DNA from: Hygrocybe punicea | Lineage: Eukaryota > Basidiomycota > Agaricomycetes > Agaricales > Hygrophoraceae | DNA: 64,000 nucleotides | Reading direction: 5' to 3' | Assembly (NCBI GenBank): GCA_963556145.1 | Contig: OY744461.1 | Coordinates: 5,776,891 to 5,840,890, forward strand | Shown here: one piece after another, positions 43,180 to 53,996 of the stretch | Numbering within the stretch: position 1 is the first letter of the stretch | Layout: each line of letters begins with the position of its first letter | Notes under the pieces: generated by a model | Told to the model about the DNA's origin: nothing | The model's database searches: none | What the model saw: only the letters and a program-made list of their open reading frames with translations | Position numbers and translations under genes: made by a program

Positions 43180-43439
43180 CCAGAACAAAATAATATGATT
43201 GGAAAGCAATTATTAAATAGCAAAGCATCATATTTATGGCAGGATGGGAAGAAGTGAAGGTTGGGCCAAGATACAATCCAATGGTATCAATGCAGGAACA
43301 TAGCAACATAGGCTTCTCAGTACAGCAGTGAATTTCGTCATCAATTTAGATATAAAGGAGTAAATATGCTTGTTGTACCTGCAGATTTCGTCCAGTTAAT
43401 ATGACACGTCTTTGAACAAAAGGTTATGCATCACATATG

Positions 43440-43570
43440 CGAAGTAAAGGTAGTTTGATTGAATTTGTACAATGAATTGTAATTCAGTTTCATGGACCAC
43501 AAACCGAACATATTGGACATGTTCAGTGTGTTCGGTCAATGTGTTCGGTCAATATGTTCAGGTTACTATT
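43440..43570. promoter_or_regulatory. Cluster of GTTCGGT-type motifs (left of gene cluster)
   Basis: 43495-43565 holds ACCGAACATATT, GTTCAGTGTGTTCGGTC, TGTGTTCGGTC and ATGTTCAGG in close succession. The same motifs recur at 50330-50580. The surrounding 43180-43712 has no gene. Role unknown: repeated binding sites or element-internal repeats. Confidence 0.4.
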
Positions 43571-43712
43571 GTCATATGTGATCAGTACACATTGAACATT
43601 GGATATAGTTAGCTATCCAGTGGTGATACAAAGAGAATATGCAAACATTAAATCTGGATTATAGGTAGATAATGGATTTTCAATAGCTCATTCTCATCTT
43701 TTCAGCAAAAAG

Positions 43713-44195
43713 GCACATTGAGAAATTTGGACTTGGTAGAATTTTGGGTGCTGTGTTTTGTATCTCATGAAATACTGCTTGGATCAAGATGGTTATACAG
43801 TTTATGATTCTGGTTGTATTTCGAGCCTAGTGACAGACAAACATAGTACAGATGCAATGACGGCTCAAAGGACAAAAATAGAGAAGAATATGGTATATGT
43901 ACTTCTAGGCCTTGAAAAGATGAACAACCTTCTCCCTCCAGTCTTCTTCATATGAGCTCTTTCGATGTCATAATTTGACAGTATCATTTTGGGCGTCAAA
44001 AAGTACTGGTCTACCTTTTATTTCATCAACAACTCACTATATCCTAAATATTGTTCAAATGTAATTACAGGCGTAGATAGTCCTCAAGACATAGTACAAC
44101 TTTCCCTGTATAACCATCTTAATCCAAATAGTATTTCATGAGATACAAAACACAGCACCCAAAATTCTACCAAGTCCAAATTTCTCAATTGATTC
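43713..44195. mobile_element. Non-autonomous inverted-repeat element (MULE-like)
   Basis: Arms of about 85 bp: ATTGAGAAATTTGGACTTGG at 43715 onwards and its inverted match ending about 44195, continuing inward to GGTTATACAG. The centre (about 300 bp) is non-coding. Flanks carry CAAAAAGGCAC on the left and CAAAAAGGTGC on the right (offset by a few bases), compatible with the 9-11-bp target duplication of Mutator-like elements. The short plus-strand frame at 43758-43955 lies within it and is not considered a gene. Confidence 0.55.
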
Positions 44196-44353
44196 AAAAA
44201 GGTGCAGTTGCTGCCATCAGATAGCAAAACAGCTGTAACATATCAACGGGTTGAGTACACATACAATATTATACATTAGCATCGGTCTATATTCATATTA
44301 TAGAAGCGTCGCCTTGTTTCCACAACACCCTCTGCATCATTACCCTCTTCCAC

Positions 44354-45531
44354 CTACCCAACATGCCGTTTGATGGCTATTCTGGGCTGTGTAGTTGGTG
44401 TAGGCAAAGCTGTCTTGTTGCGAATCATAGTTGCTTCCTGAGAATATACATCAGTATTCGTTTAATTCTTGATGTATTAAAGTGTTACCTCTGTGAAGTC
44501 ACTGTCTACCAGTGCCAATGACCGTAGATTCAGAATCATCTTGAATTTATCCTTCTTTACCGGAACTGCCGATATTGTAAACTGAACCTCCACTATATCA
44601 CCGATTCTAAAGCAAGTTGGGTTTGTTGGAATGAAGCTAATAAATATTTCCATCAGTAGGGATGTGATCCCAATTCATCGTCACTCACCAATGTCGATTT
44701 CTATCAGACTTCAACTTGTAATAAAGTACGCAATTGTCCTGGCCATGAAAGTAGCGGGAATTCGCAAGTGAGGTTAATATGCCTTTTGGATCGATGACAT
44801 ACTCGAATGGAATGTGAGAGGAAGTGTTGTCATGTCGGCGATCAGTGAAATATCGGGTTCCTATTGCGAGTGCCATGTAATCCATGTATGTAGAAGGCGT
44901 AAAAGCTTGCATTGCTTTGTCAGGAAATTGACGAGCCAGTTTCTGGTGCAGAATCCGAAGGTTATCGATATAGGATTGAAAGCCCATTGTATCAAGGCCA
45001 GTTACAACTATGCTTTGACGTATGAAGGGCGTTCGGCGTTCCGGTTGACTATTACAGTGGTTCATCAGAATGGTATTCAAGGAATTGATACAAATTTAGC
45101 ACATACCTGGTTGTTATGGGTGGAAGATCTTTCGCCACCAAAATCGCTTGCAAACTTAATACCAATTCTTGATGTTCGGATTCATCATTGGTTGGAAGTG
45201 TAAACTTCCAGCAATTTGGAGAGTCAACATGCACAATATTGACATTTGCAATCTGGCAATGCGGTCAATATGATATACCTTTTCAAATCCAATGACTTAC
45301 GTTTGTGGCCTTCGCAAGCTGACTTTCATCATCGTCTAAGCGTGCAGATATGATTTCCTGCAGATGTTCAGCTGTCAATTTGGTGTCAAATACTAGCCAG
45401 TATATATATGGTGGATATTGCTAACATGCACCCTTGAAGTTGTAATAGTTGTCCATCACGTACAAAGCAGTGGTGAGATGTATATTGCGTGGCACAATTT
45501 CGTCCACTTCATGGATTATATCTTCCGCCAT
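44354..45531 (-). CDS. Six-exon hypothetical protein of a multi-copy basidiomycete family
   Basis: Start chosen at 45531 (MAEDIIHEVDEIVPRNIHL). Exons join through five short GT-AG introns into FDTKLTAEHLQEIISARLDD, IANVNIVHVDSPNCWKFTLP, ELVLSLQAILVAKDLPPITT, SQPERRTPFIRQSIVVTGLD, FQSYIDNLRILHQKLARQFP, STYMDYMALAIGTRYF, IDPKGILTSLANSRYFHGQD, NPTCFRIGDIVEVQFTISAV and finally IRNKTALPTPTTQPRIAI, ending KRHVG at 44354. About 300 residues, no stop or frameshift in the model. No catalytic motif is recognised; hydrophilic, no signal peptide. The decayed homologue at 1-1047 shows the family is multi-copy. It is divergent from, and shares a 662-bp intergenic region with, the gene at 46194. Confidence 0.65.
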
Positions 45532-46193
45532 CACCGATCATATCCATATTGGCTTTTGATGTCCATGTGATGATAGCTTTCAGGATCCGTTTTGCTTTTG
45601 TTTTTGTATTGCATTCTTCAATATTGAAGTTTGCGTCATTTTGCATAATACGGATCCTTTCCATGTCTTTCAAATGCACCACATAATGTTGGTTGTCAGC
45701 TGTCTGGTTTGGATATGGTATAGTCAAGCATGTACTCCAGCTTTTCCGCATTAATTCTGCATCACAGTATATGTGTGCACAGCATTAAAATTAGCCCCTA
45801 TCCATTATGCATCAATATCTGTTAGTATACCCCATGTTTCTTAATTTGGCATTATGCATTTTTGTTTCATGAATACCCCTTTTTGTTTAGTCTCCATTCC
45901 TAACTTTAATTGAATTTGTCAACAATTCATGAAATCTACCAGTATAAACTTGTGGCGAATATCATGTGGACAGTCATCCATTTTTCATGCATACCTTTGC
46001 GCTTTGCATGGAGTACATGGCCCAAGAAGCCTCGTTTGGTATATGAGCATGTGCCAATGGTGGATCCTCTGATGTTATTGTTGAAGTTTTGGATTCACCG
46101 ATTCATCTTAAATTCATAGCTTATTGTTTTTGAGTGATTTAAAGCGTGAGTGGAGATGATATCCACTATTCCATCAACTTTTACCGCTCTCCA
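45532..46193. promoter_or_regulatory. Shared intergenic region of a divergent gene pair
   Basis: 662 bp between two start codons facing away from each other, AT-rich with no coding content. It must contain both promoters. The decayed pair at 1-2.9 kb has the same divergent layout with a longer spacer of about 1.3 kb. Confidence 0.5.
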
Positions 46194-48241
46194 ATGCCTC
46201 CCAAGAAGTCCACCGCCACGAAATCAAACTCGAAAGCAAAATCCAAGGCCACCATGTATGCATCCCTATTTTACTCGGTATAACTGAAGTTTCTATTGCA
46301 TGCACTAAAGACGGCCTTCTGCAACAATCGAGAAGCGGAAGAAGGTCATCAAGACTTGGGCTGATGATGATATGTATGTGTCATCGTTTTAATCGTTATC
46401 TATTTTTGACCAATGGACAGTGTGGCTTTGTCCGATGCTAATGATGATGCTGTCAGTATTCAAAGCACTGGCAGTGTAATGGCACCGTCAACGCTCACAA
46501 GGTATCTATAATCACATATCATTGTTATCCAATATGAGTTAACAAATATCAATATCCTCCTAGGCATTCCGTCAAGTTTCGCAACGTTAAAGACGTGTTA
46601 GTGTTTCAATATCAAATATATCCACCATGATATCAATCTGTTACAGTGGAAAGAAACGTCAAATGTCATCTCCCAATGTCACCGACAATGACGACAATGT
46701 GTAAATATTTTTCATAGGTATTGTCTCATCATTGACAGGTTATCTATAGTAAAACGCCTTCCCCCACCAAGAAATTGAAAGCTGCATCTAATCAATCACG
46801 AGACGGTGAGGAAGAGGAGGAAGAGGAAGAGGAAGAGGATTACGGTTCTAAGTGAGTTGTTCGGTTATCATAGACATATCCATTTGTTCAAACAAATTGT
46901 TTGACTGTTTAGGCATCGTCGCAAAGTAGCCTTGATGAAGAACCCCGATAAGCCAATTTCGTGTGTATTTTACGTGCCGATATGAATATTCTCATTCATT
47001 AATTGTAACAGCGTTTCTAATACTCCATCCAAGAAGTCGAAGTCCACGAAGGCCATCATGCTCGATGATACCGACGATGATAAAGGCTCCAGTGGCGATG
47101 AAGGAGATCTGACCTATGCACTGACGCAGATCACCAGGTGTGTTGGATCTTATTACACCGTGGTGTTTGATGTAGATGTCGTGAATCTAGCTTACCATCT
47201 CCGAACGTTGATGAGTCCGATATTGGCACGAGGGATCCTCAACTTGTTGACACCTACCAAGACTGTGTCAATATCAAGTATGCAATTGCATTTATACCCT
47301 TGTCATTTACTCATAACCATTCAGGGCAGCAGCAATGGTATCCTGGTCCAGTGCAATTGGGAATGGCAACCCACAGTTCAGTGATATCATCACTGACATC
47401 TACAAGATCAACAGAAAGTACGTTATTTGAACAGCAATTTGAGGTCAATTTGGTCGATTCATTGGATATAATATAGGTTATTGGTTTCCGCCATTACATT
47501 TGATAGATCTGGGAGGTACTCTAATCTCTCTCGTGATAACCCTGCCCATATCTCCACTGGTGCATTTGGTCGCAACTTCTTTCATGCAGTCGGAGGTGGA
47601 ATGCCGACGATCTTTACATCGGTCATCATAGTGGAGTCCTGCTTTCTCGATGAGCCCAAGATTGGTGGCAATACAAAGCCGGTCAAGGTTATACAGGGTG
47701 CACTACTTCAAGGGGAATGGGAGCGATATGTCGGTGCTATTGGAATGGTGATTCGCGAGTCCGAATTTCGGGCCCAACTGTATAAGGACTATGTGTCCTT
47801 CTCAACGACCACAGCAAGTGGAATGGATACATCTCCCAGTTTGTGCATTAATCATTTTTAGTTGTAATTCCTAATCGATTTTCATAGAGGCATCGACATC
47901 CAAAAATGTACAACTTAGTCCATTCACTCGTCGACCCACTCCATCTTATCATAAGGCCGCTCTATCATTTTACGATATTGGTAAGCATCCGGTCGTCTAA
48001 TATAAATTGATATCTTAAGTATGTGTTGTCAGTGCCCATCTATGATGCACGCAAAGTCAAAGCGGACTTCACGTCCACTCTCATATCGCTCCAGCAACTA
48101 CCCATCTTCCCGCACAATATCCCTGCAGGATCCTGTGTCGTTGTTGGACACACCATCAATACATTCAAGCGTGTAGATGACATGATGAAGAGCATTTCAC
48201 TCAATGTGCAATGGGTCATGGTCTTGGGAGTGCCGAAATGA
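46194..48241 (+). CDS. Intron-rich hypothetical protein with Lys-rich N-terminus and conserved C-terminal domain
   Basis: Starts MPPKKSTATKSNSKAKSKAT at 46194. At least ten small exons encode a nuclear-type basic and acidic region (KTPSPTKKLKAASNQS, then a run of Glu in DGEEEEEEEEEDYGSK, then NTPSKKSKSTKAIMLDDTDD). The C-terminal half reads ESDIGTRDPQLVDTYQDC, SAIGNGNPQFSDIITDIYKI, FGRNFFHAVGGGMPTIFTSV, QGALLQGEWERYVGAIGMVI, and VPIYDARKVKADF, ending in PHNIPAGSCVVVGHTINTFK and SLNVQWVMVLGVPK (TGA 48239-48241). I recognise the C-terminal pattern as a recurrent basidiomycete hypothetical-protein family without assigned function. Introns are 50-60 bp. Partner of the divergent gene at 44354-45531. 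Confidence 0.65.
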
Positions 48242-48328
48242 TTGCTCCACTTAGCATCATTTATATTTGTATCTTATGTCTGTTTTGTGAAATAAACGTG
48301 AACCGATCCATTGACTGTACAGATAATA

Positions 48329-50151
48329 TTACAAATATGAGTATGGACCTTTGATGTCAATCAACCATTTATAGAAAACCCCTGCAAAAGTGTCTGCTAA
48401 TGAGCCAATGGGTGCTCGAACGGATTTCGGACCTGACTTCATGTTCGACCAGAGGCTGCATGTGTGATAACGTTCCACCTCGTTCACGAAATAGGACACA
48501 GTATCCGTTTTGGAATCCACAATGAGCGATATGTCCATACGGCAAAAAACACTCATCGATGGTTTTCCACCAACCATATTGGACTCTATCGCATAAAGCC
48601 CTTCATAGGTCTTTTGGACAAAGTCGAAGAACTCGTTTCTGCCTTGCTCTCGAATAGAAATGGCGCCCCTGTCCGGATTGCACGCCACCGTCTTCAATAG
48701 AGTCCCCTGCGTTTGAAATATTCTGACAAAGTTAAGACAATCATACATATGATATGACAAGTGAAAATGAAGGGCACTCACCTTAACTCATCCAAGGTAT
48801 AGAAACTTGAGACGATATCCCACTTCCAGGATTTGCTTTCCTTGTTGTACAGGGTGTGCACTGTATACACGACCTTTCCACCAACTAGAAACACACGCCA
48901 TTCGCCCATCTTACTCAGTGGTTCGATGTACGTTTGCCCAAACCAACGTGAACCTGGAACCTCACAGTTATTGCGCATGTATTCCCAATTTCGCTTGGCG
49001 TCGCCAGGTAATAGGACGTGATGACCGGTGTCGCTGTGTGTCCGTTTCAAGACAATATTCGGTGGGAATTGGTCGCCATCATTTAATAATTTTGCTTGAG
49101 GGCGTATCGTATGCGTTACATTCAAAGCGACATGAAGCAAGTTTTGATTTTGTATCCATTTTGAATGGACTGTGTTCATCTGCTTCGGAGGCGGCCAGAT
49201 GTGTGCCGTTCGACAGAGTTCGTCCATGCCAGTCATGAAAATCGACACATTTTCCAGTGTCAATCCGTATTGGTTACCGCTGTCAAGACATCAGTATAAT
49301 GCAGCGAAAACGGAGCAGAATTAATTAAAGCGATGTCAATCTTACATGTATGACATTCCCATATCCACACCACCAAATACACAATCTGCCGATGCGAACT
49401 TTTGCCACGTATCGCCTTTGTCTTGATGGCGAAGTATTGCATGAAGGAACTCGGGCCAAAATATGTATTTGACATTGAAGCGCCGGGCTCCATCCTCATG
49501 ATGTAGTCGCATTCCGATATAAACCTGTTTGTTGTAAAATACGTTTCAGTATCAACAATCCACAAATTAAACAATAGACATTACCCATTCTTGAATACAT
49601 GCTGAATAGCGACTCTTGTATGACTTGATGATATGGACGTAACCATCAAGATGGGCAATGGTATCGAGTTCGATGTCGGATATGGTTGTGGTGACGAATG
49701 CAAGATCGTTAATGGCTGCGGCTTTGCTCGCGATACGAGTTGTTGGGTCAAGGATAAAAAGGATTTTGAAAACACGGCCGTCATTGTTGCTTAATGTGGT
49801 TATACGGCGTTCATTGTTGCTTACGGTGGTTGGCGGTTCCGTTTCACAGTCAGATGATGTTTCCATCTCAGAGTCGGATGATAGCCTTTTGCGTGGAAGG
49901 AGATCGAGTTCCGCGGCCGTCGCATTGCGGACACCCTGCGAATTTTCACGTATGTTGCGACCAAGACATACCAACTGCGGACAAATTCCAGACGAAACGC
50001 ATTTGGGATGTTGGTGTGCGGATCCGACATGTCTTTGGCAGGAGTTGCCTTCCTTCTTCCACAAAAGACATTTCGTTTTTGGAGAGTCGCATTTTCGACC
50101 AGGGCAGATGTGCATGCAAAGTTCATAACCAAGTTCCTTCTTATATGGCAT
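48329..50151 (-). CDS. ATP-grasp-like protein with Cys-rich N-terminus
   Basis: Start at 50151 (MPYKKELGYELCMHIC). The first exon has a cysteine cluster (C-x3-C-x4-C ... KCLLW ... CQRHVG ... KCVSSGICPQLVC) that could bind zinc, then a Ser/acidic linker and KILFILDPTTRIASKAAAIN. Three introns follow. Exon 2 reads HHEDGARRFNVKYIFWPEFL and ADCVFGGVDMGMSYM. Exon 3 has PPNIVLKRTHSDTGHHVLLP, RWFGQTYIEPLSKMGEWRVF and LVGGKVVYTVHTLYNKES, which follow the ATP-grasp order (lysine and glycine-rich loop; QxYI; GE.RVF.VGG). Exon 4 has VFCRMDISLIVD and SYFVNEVER, matching the metal-binding R.D...NE region. ATP-grasp enzymes join a carboxylate to an amine or thiol using ATP; substrate unknown here. The frame is intact across all exons. 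It lies tail-to-tail with the gene ending at 48241. Confidence 0.6.
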
Positions 50152-50298
50152 GTTTGTGGACCTAGGCAGGATTTCGGATGGGTGGTATGAGGAACAGACA
50201 CAGATATCATTAATACATCAATACCTTAATGATTGATTACTTTCAGGGTGGTTGATAGCAGGTGGTGACGATTCCACAAACCTTCTAATTATAAGACG

Positions 50299-50580
50299 TT
50301 GGAATTATGTCACCTGACAAGAGTGGCAATGATAAAACAACGAACACGTGCCAAACACGTTGATCAGCAATGTAATCATTTAAATGTCTTGAAAGAGCAA
50401 TATCCACCGAACAGATCGGACGTGTTCGGTGTGTTCGGTGGAGATGTTCGGTGGATGTCAACCAACCATTATGAGGAGATATACTACACCGAACACATCG
50501 AACATGTTCGGTGTAGTATATCTAGTCGTACATTGACATCCACCAAACATGTCCGGTGACCGAACACACCCAACAACATG
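50299..50580. promoter_or_regulatory. GTTCGGT/ACCGAAC motif cluster with perfect palindrome
   Basis: 50478-50522 is a perfect inverted repeat, GATATACTACACCGAACA and its complement around a 9-nt loop. Around it lie further GTGTTCGGTG, GATGTTCGGTGG, CATGTCCGGTG and ACCGAACACACC words. The cluster sits between the start of the ATP-grasp-like gene (50151) and the start of the next gene (50985), so it could control both. The same words occur at 43495-43565. Confidence 0.5.
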
Positions 50581-50984
50581 TTTGTTGTAGTATATCTAGT
50601 CCTTCTACATCCATCCAACAAGTCAGACTTGTTGTGCTTTTCCGTCAACGGACCGGTCCGTGAATATTCATCGAACGAATTAACTCGATTTATTGCCTTA
50701 CCAACTGAAAAATATTCCATACGCTGCACATGTCGGTTTTCTGCGTGCAATTACTAGCTTTGGACAACTTCTAAGCTCGAGCCACATCAAAAACATAAAT
50801 AAATAGATCTGTTGTTTATGCATGCAAAGAAGCCGAACATGAGGTCGAACATGTGGCGATTGATCTGGTCACGTGGTCGTGACATCTGTATTCATAGTCT
50901 GGAGCGTTGAGTAATAAATCCGCCCTTTTCTTTTGCTCTCAAATCGCCTCACACGTCGACCAAAAAACTTTTATTTCATCTACC

Positions 50985-52908
50985 ATGTCCTTGCCAGTCG
51001 TCAAAACCTCGACTCCCGCTGTCAATCCCGCCGCCTTCAAGTACTGGCCTGATGCGCCGCCCAAAAAGCTGCAGGAGCTACATCGCATCTTCCAAATCCA
51101 GTACATGGTCCCGCCCAAGATTCCGGCACCCAACAAGGAATCCGGCACCATTCCCGTATTTTCTCGTAATCTCTATGTACTGAAGACACACCCCCACGAT
51201 GCCACCGCCCGAGGTGAGTTATGGCGCGAAATCCCCGAACGATACGAGGAACCGCTCCGTCGCTTGATTTATCAAATGGATATGTACATCTACGCGACAG
51301 CAGCCATCGCATACAACAAGGCACCCAACTACTCGCCGGACTACGTCAAAAATGATAAGGAAGGGACCGATTCACTTCGGGATTACCTCAAGTATACCGA
51401 CACCGTCATGGACGAAATTTGGGCAGAAGTCTTGGTGGCGAAACGGGCAAACGAGGTTACCCGTGACTGGCGAAGCAAGATCTTCGATGATTGGCTCCTG
51501 AAAGAATTTTATGTCGGGAAACATTCTCCATCGGCTTTGATTCAACATGGCGCTGTGAACACCGAGATCAAGCCCGAGGATCTAGGTAAGTATATATGTA
51601 TTTATGGCCAAATGAATTCTCACGTCTGGCATCATAGATTGGGCAAAATACGACGAATCCGTGCCAGCATGGCACAGCGGAACCTTGGCAAATTGGTCAT
51701 TCGGTGGGCTTCCGGATGCCACAAAGCTCGAGATCATCGGTCATGTTATTGCTTGGTGTAAAGGACATAGTGTCCTCGTCGATTCTGATGTGGCAGATGA
51801 TGATGAAGGTGTGATCTAGAATTACATGTGTGATTGTGCTAATGATATAGTACATTTGCAGAGGAGCCAGTTGCCCAGGGCAAGGGCAAGGGCAAAGCCA
51901 AGTCAAAATCGGTCAAAAAACAGAAGGCATCTTCTGCTGGTTTGTACAAATTTTCAACCATAGTGGTGTATAGATCTATTGAATATTCAGGTGGCGCAGA
52001 CAATTCGTCCGAGAAGGACAAAAAGAAGCCCAAGCCCAAGCCCAAGTCCAGTAAGTACTTTCATTGTCTGTGATTGTCATACATGCAAACCCTTCATCAT
52101 GACAGAGCGCACAATCAAGTCCAAAGCCGAGGACGACGATGAGGGTGAGTTATTGAATTCCGAATATCAAAACGATGATCCAACACATTTATTCATGTAT
52201 AGACGACATAAAGATGGAGGAGGACGTAGCCCCGGTAAAGAAGAAGCGGTCTAAGGCCCAAATGCGTACGTTGCTCACCTTGTTATGATTAATGCACTGA
52301 CATCTCGCAGTCGCTGTTGAAATTGGGTCGTCGCGCACAACCCGGCAATCGGCATCGGAGAAATTGACAATGGAGATTAAGCCACCCATCGCCCCCGAGC
52401 CGGATGTTGTGGCACCGGAATCCGCGAAGTTGGACATTTTAGGACCAGAGTGGGCGGGGTTGTTGGATGTTGATAATGATATAACCATGGACAACGATGA
52501 CGGATCTCCCGAACCTGAAAAGATGTCTCCCAGCGATGGTCACGAGGATGGCAAGATGGCAAAGAGGAGGAAATTGGATGTTGCTTCGGAGCAAGCGGGC
52601 ATTATCGTAGAGAAACTCAACCTGGTGAAGCCACCGAAGAAGTCTCCGACTCCGGGTATGTATTTCAACATTACATCATAGGCTGTATATATTCCAATTC
52701 TGATCTTCTCCATGTCCTAGGATTCCGTCCCAATACGCGTGCATCGTCACGCCACCAGTCATCGACCCCTGCAGAGCCCAGCGCTTCATCAATGGATGTG
52801 GATTGGAGCAACATCGTTCCACCCGAAATCCTACTCTCCATTACTCCAAGCCAAACAAGGCCTTCATCTCCCAAGCCATCGACATCCAAACTTGATCCCG
52901 GGCCTTAA
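50985..52908 (+). CDS. Hypothetical protein with Lys/acidic low-complexity tail
   Basis: Start taken at 50985 (MSLPVVKTSTPAVNP) rather than 50907, because the upstream in-frame codons lack the composition of the rest. Exon 1 encodes a folded region of about 200 residues (PPKKLQELHRIFQIQYMVPP, IPERYEEPLRRLIYQMDMYI, DYLKYTDTVMDEIWAEVLVA, SKIFDDWLLKEFY). Exon 2 reads VPAWHSGTLANWSFGGLP and KLEIIGHVIAWCKGHSV. Several tiny exons follow with GKGKGKAKSKSVKKQK, KDKKKPKPKPKSS and EEDVAPVKKKRSK; then a 110-residue exon, and a last exon ending SPKPSTSKLDPGP. Probably nuclear from the lysine clusters; no domain recognised. It completes a set of four intron-rich genes between 44.3 and 52.9 kb. Confidence 0.6.
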
Positions 52909-53996
52909 TTTTGGAGGAGTAAGTCCTTCTTTTGTGGAGTATTCATTATATTTGACTAAAAAAACTGTATCCCAGTCGTTGATTTCTGGAAACTTGGTGA
53001 CAATCTGTGCCCTCAAATGTCCTCCTCATACATCGCTACTATTAACATTTGTACAGTTTCTATATATGTATTTCTTTTTGCTCCGTTAAAAATGGTTTGT
53101 GTTACTGTCCTATGACCATAAGAATTGAGCATGATAGTGAGCATAGATACAGCATAAGGCATCAATCTTGTTGACTGAAAATCTGTTTGTCTAAAATATA
53201 TCCTGGTGAATGCATTACTTTCAGTTCAGTTGTACAACCACCTACACACTCAACTTGAGAAGGACAACCTGAGATGACTCTCATTCGGGCTAATGAAAAT
53301 TCAAATTGAATATATGTAAGAAACCAGAATCACGAACTTTATGGACCTATTAAATGAGGATACAATGATACAAGAGTAACAAAACCCCCTCTTGTAGTGG
53401 AAGATATAACTGTCACTCCAAGGGGAGCTATGACTCTTTGGTACCAGAATAATACAGTATACTTGTGTGGGAATGATACGTACAGCTCCATAAAAATGAC
53501 AATGTATTTCTGACAAGGATGAAGAACAATGATAATTTCCATGAATTACCAAGCAATTGTCAAATATGCACAGTTGTCAAACAGCCTGGTTGTTCAACTT
53601 CAATACCTGTTTTGTCTGTTGAGCAAGCCAGAAATAAATATCACTGAGACTCTGAAGATTAAATCCACAAAATATCTTAAAAGGGGGTACCATTGTTCTT
53701 CTCAGTCGGTTTGATCAATGTCTTGTCAGCCAGACCCCTAATAAGATCGTAAGGCAGCTATTCATGATACAGATGCATTTTTGGCCTGTATCAAGGCATG
53801 TCACAGGAACATAGAATGGAATAAAAAAAGTAAACACAGATTTCTAAAGATTCAGGCACGCCTTATGGTGTTTTGGGAAAAGCTTACAAATAATATAATG
53901 TCATATGATCAATCCCATTGTGTTAATTGTTATTCATGATCCGAACCACTTGACTAGTTAAATGGGCGGTGTTTCCTCTTACTGTCACAAATCCTC
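52909..53996. other. No gene seen
   Basis: AT-rich, short frames only. It contains the 3' flank of the gene at 50985 and the 5' flank of the Helitron ORF. No Helitron-type ACGAGTTC terminus was found here, so the 5' end of that element is not defined. Confidence 0.4.

Noticed and set aside
42918..43309. Open frames spanning 42980-43179
   Set aside because: They cross a run of 200 N.
43758..43955. 65-codon plus-strand frame
   Set aside because: Contained in the MULE-like inverted-repeat element; no splice or domain support.
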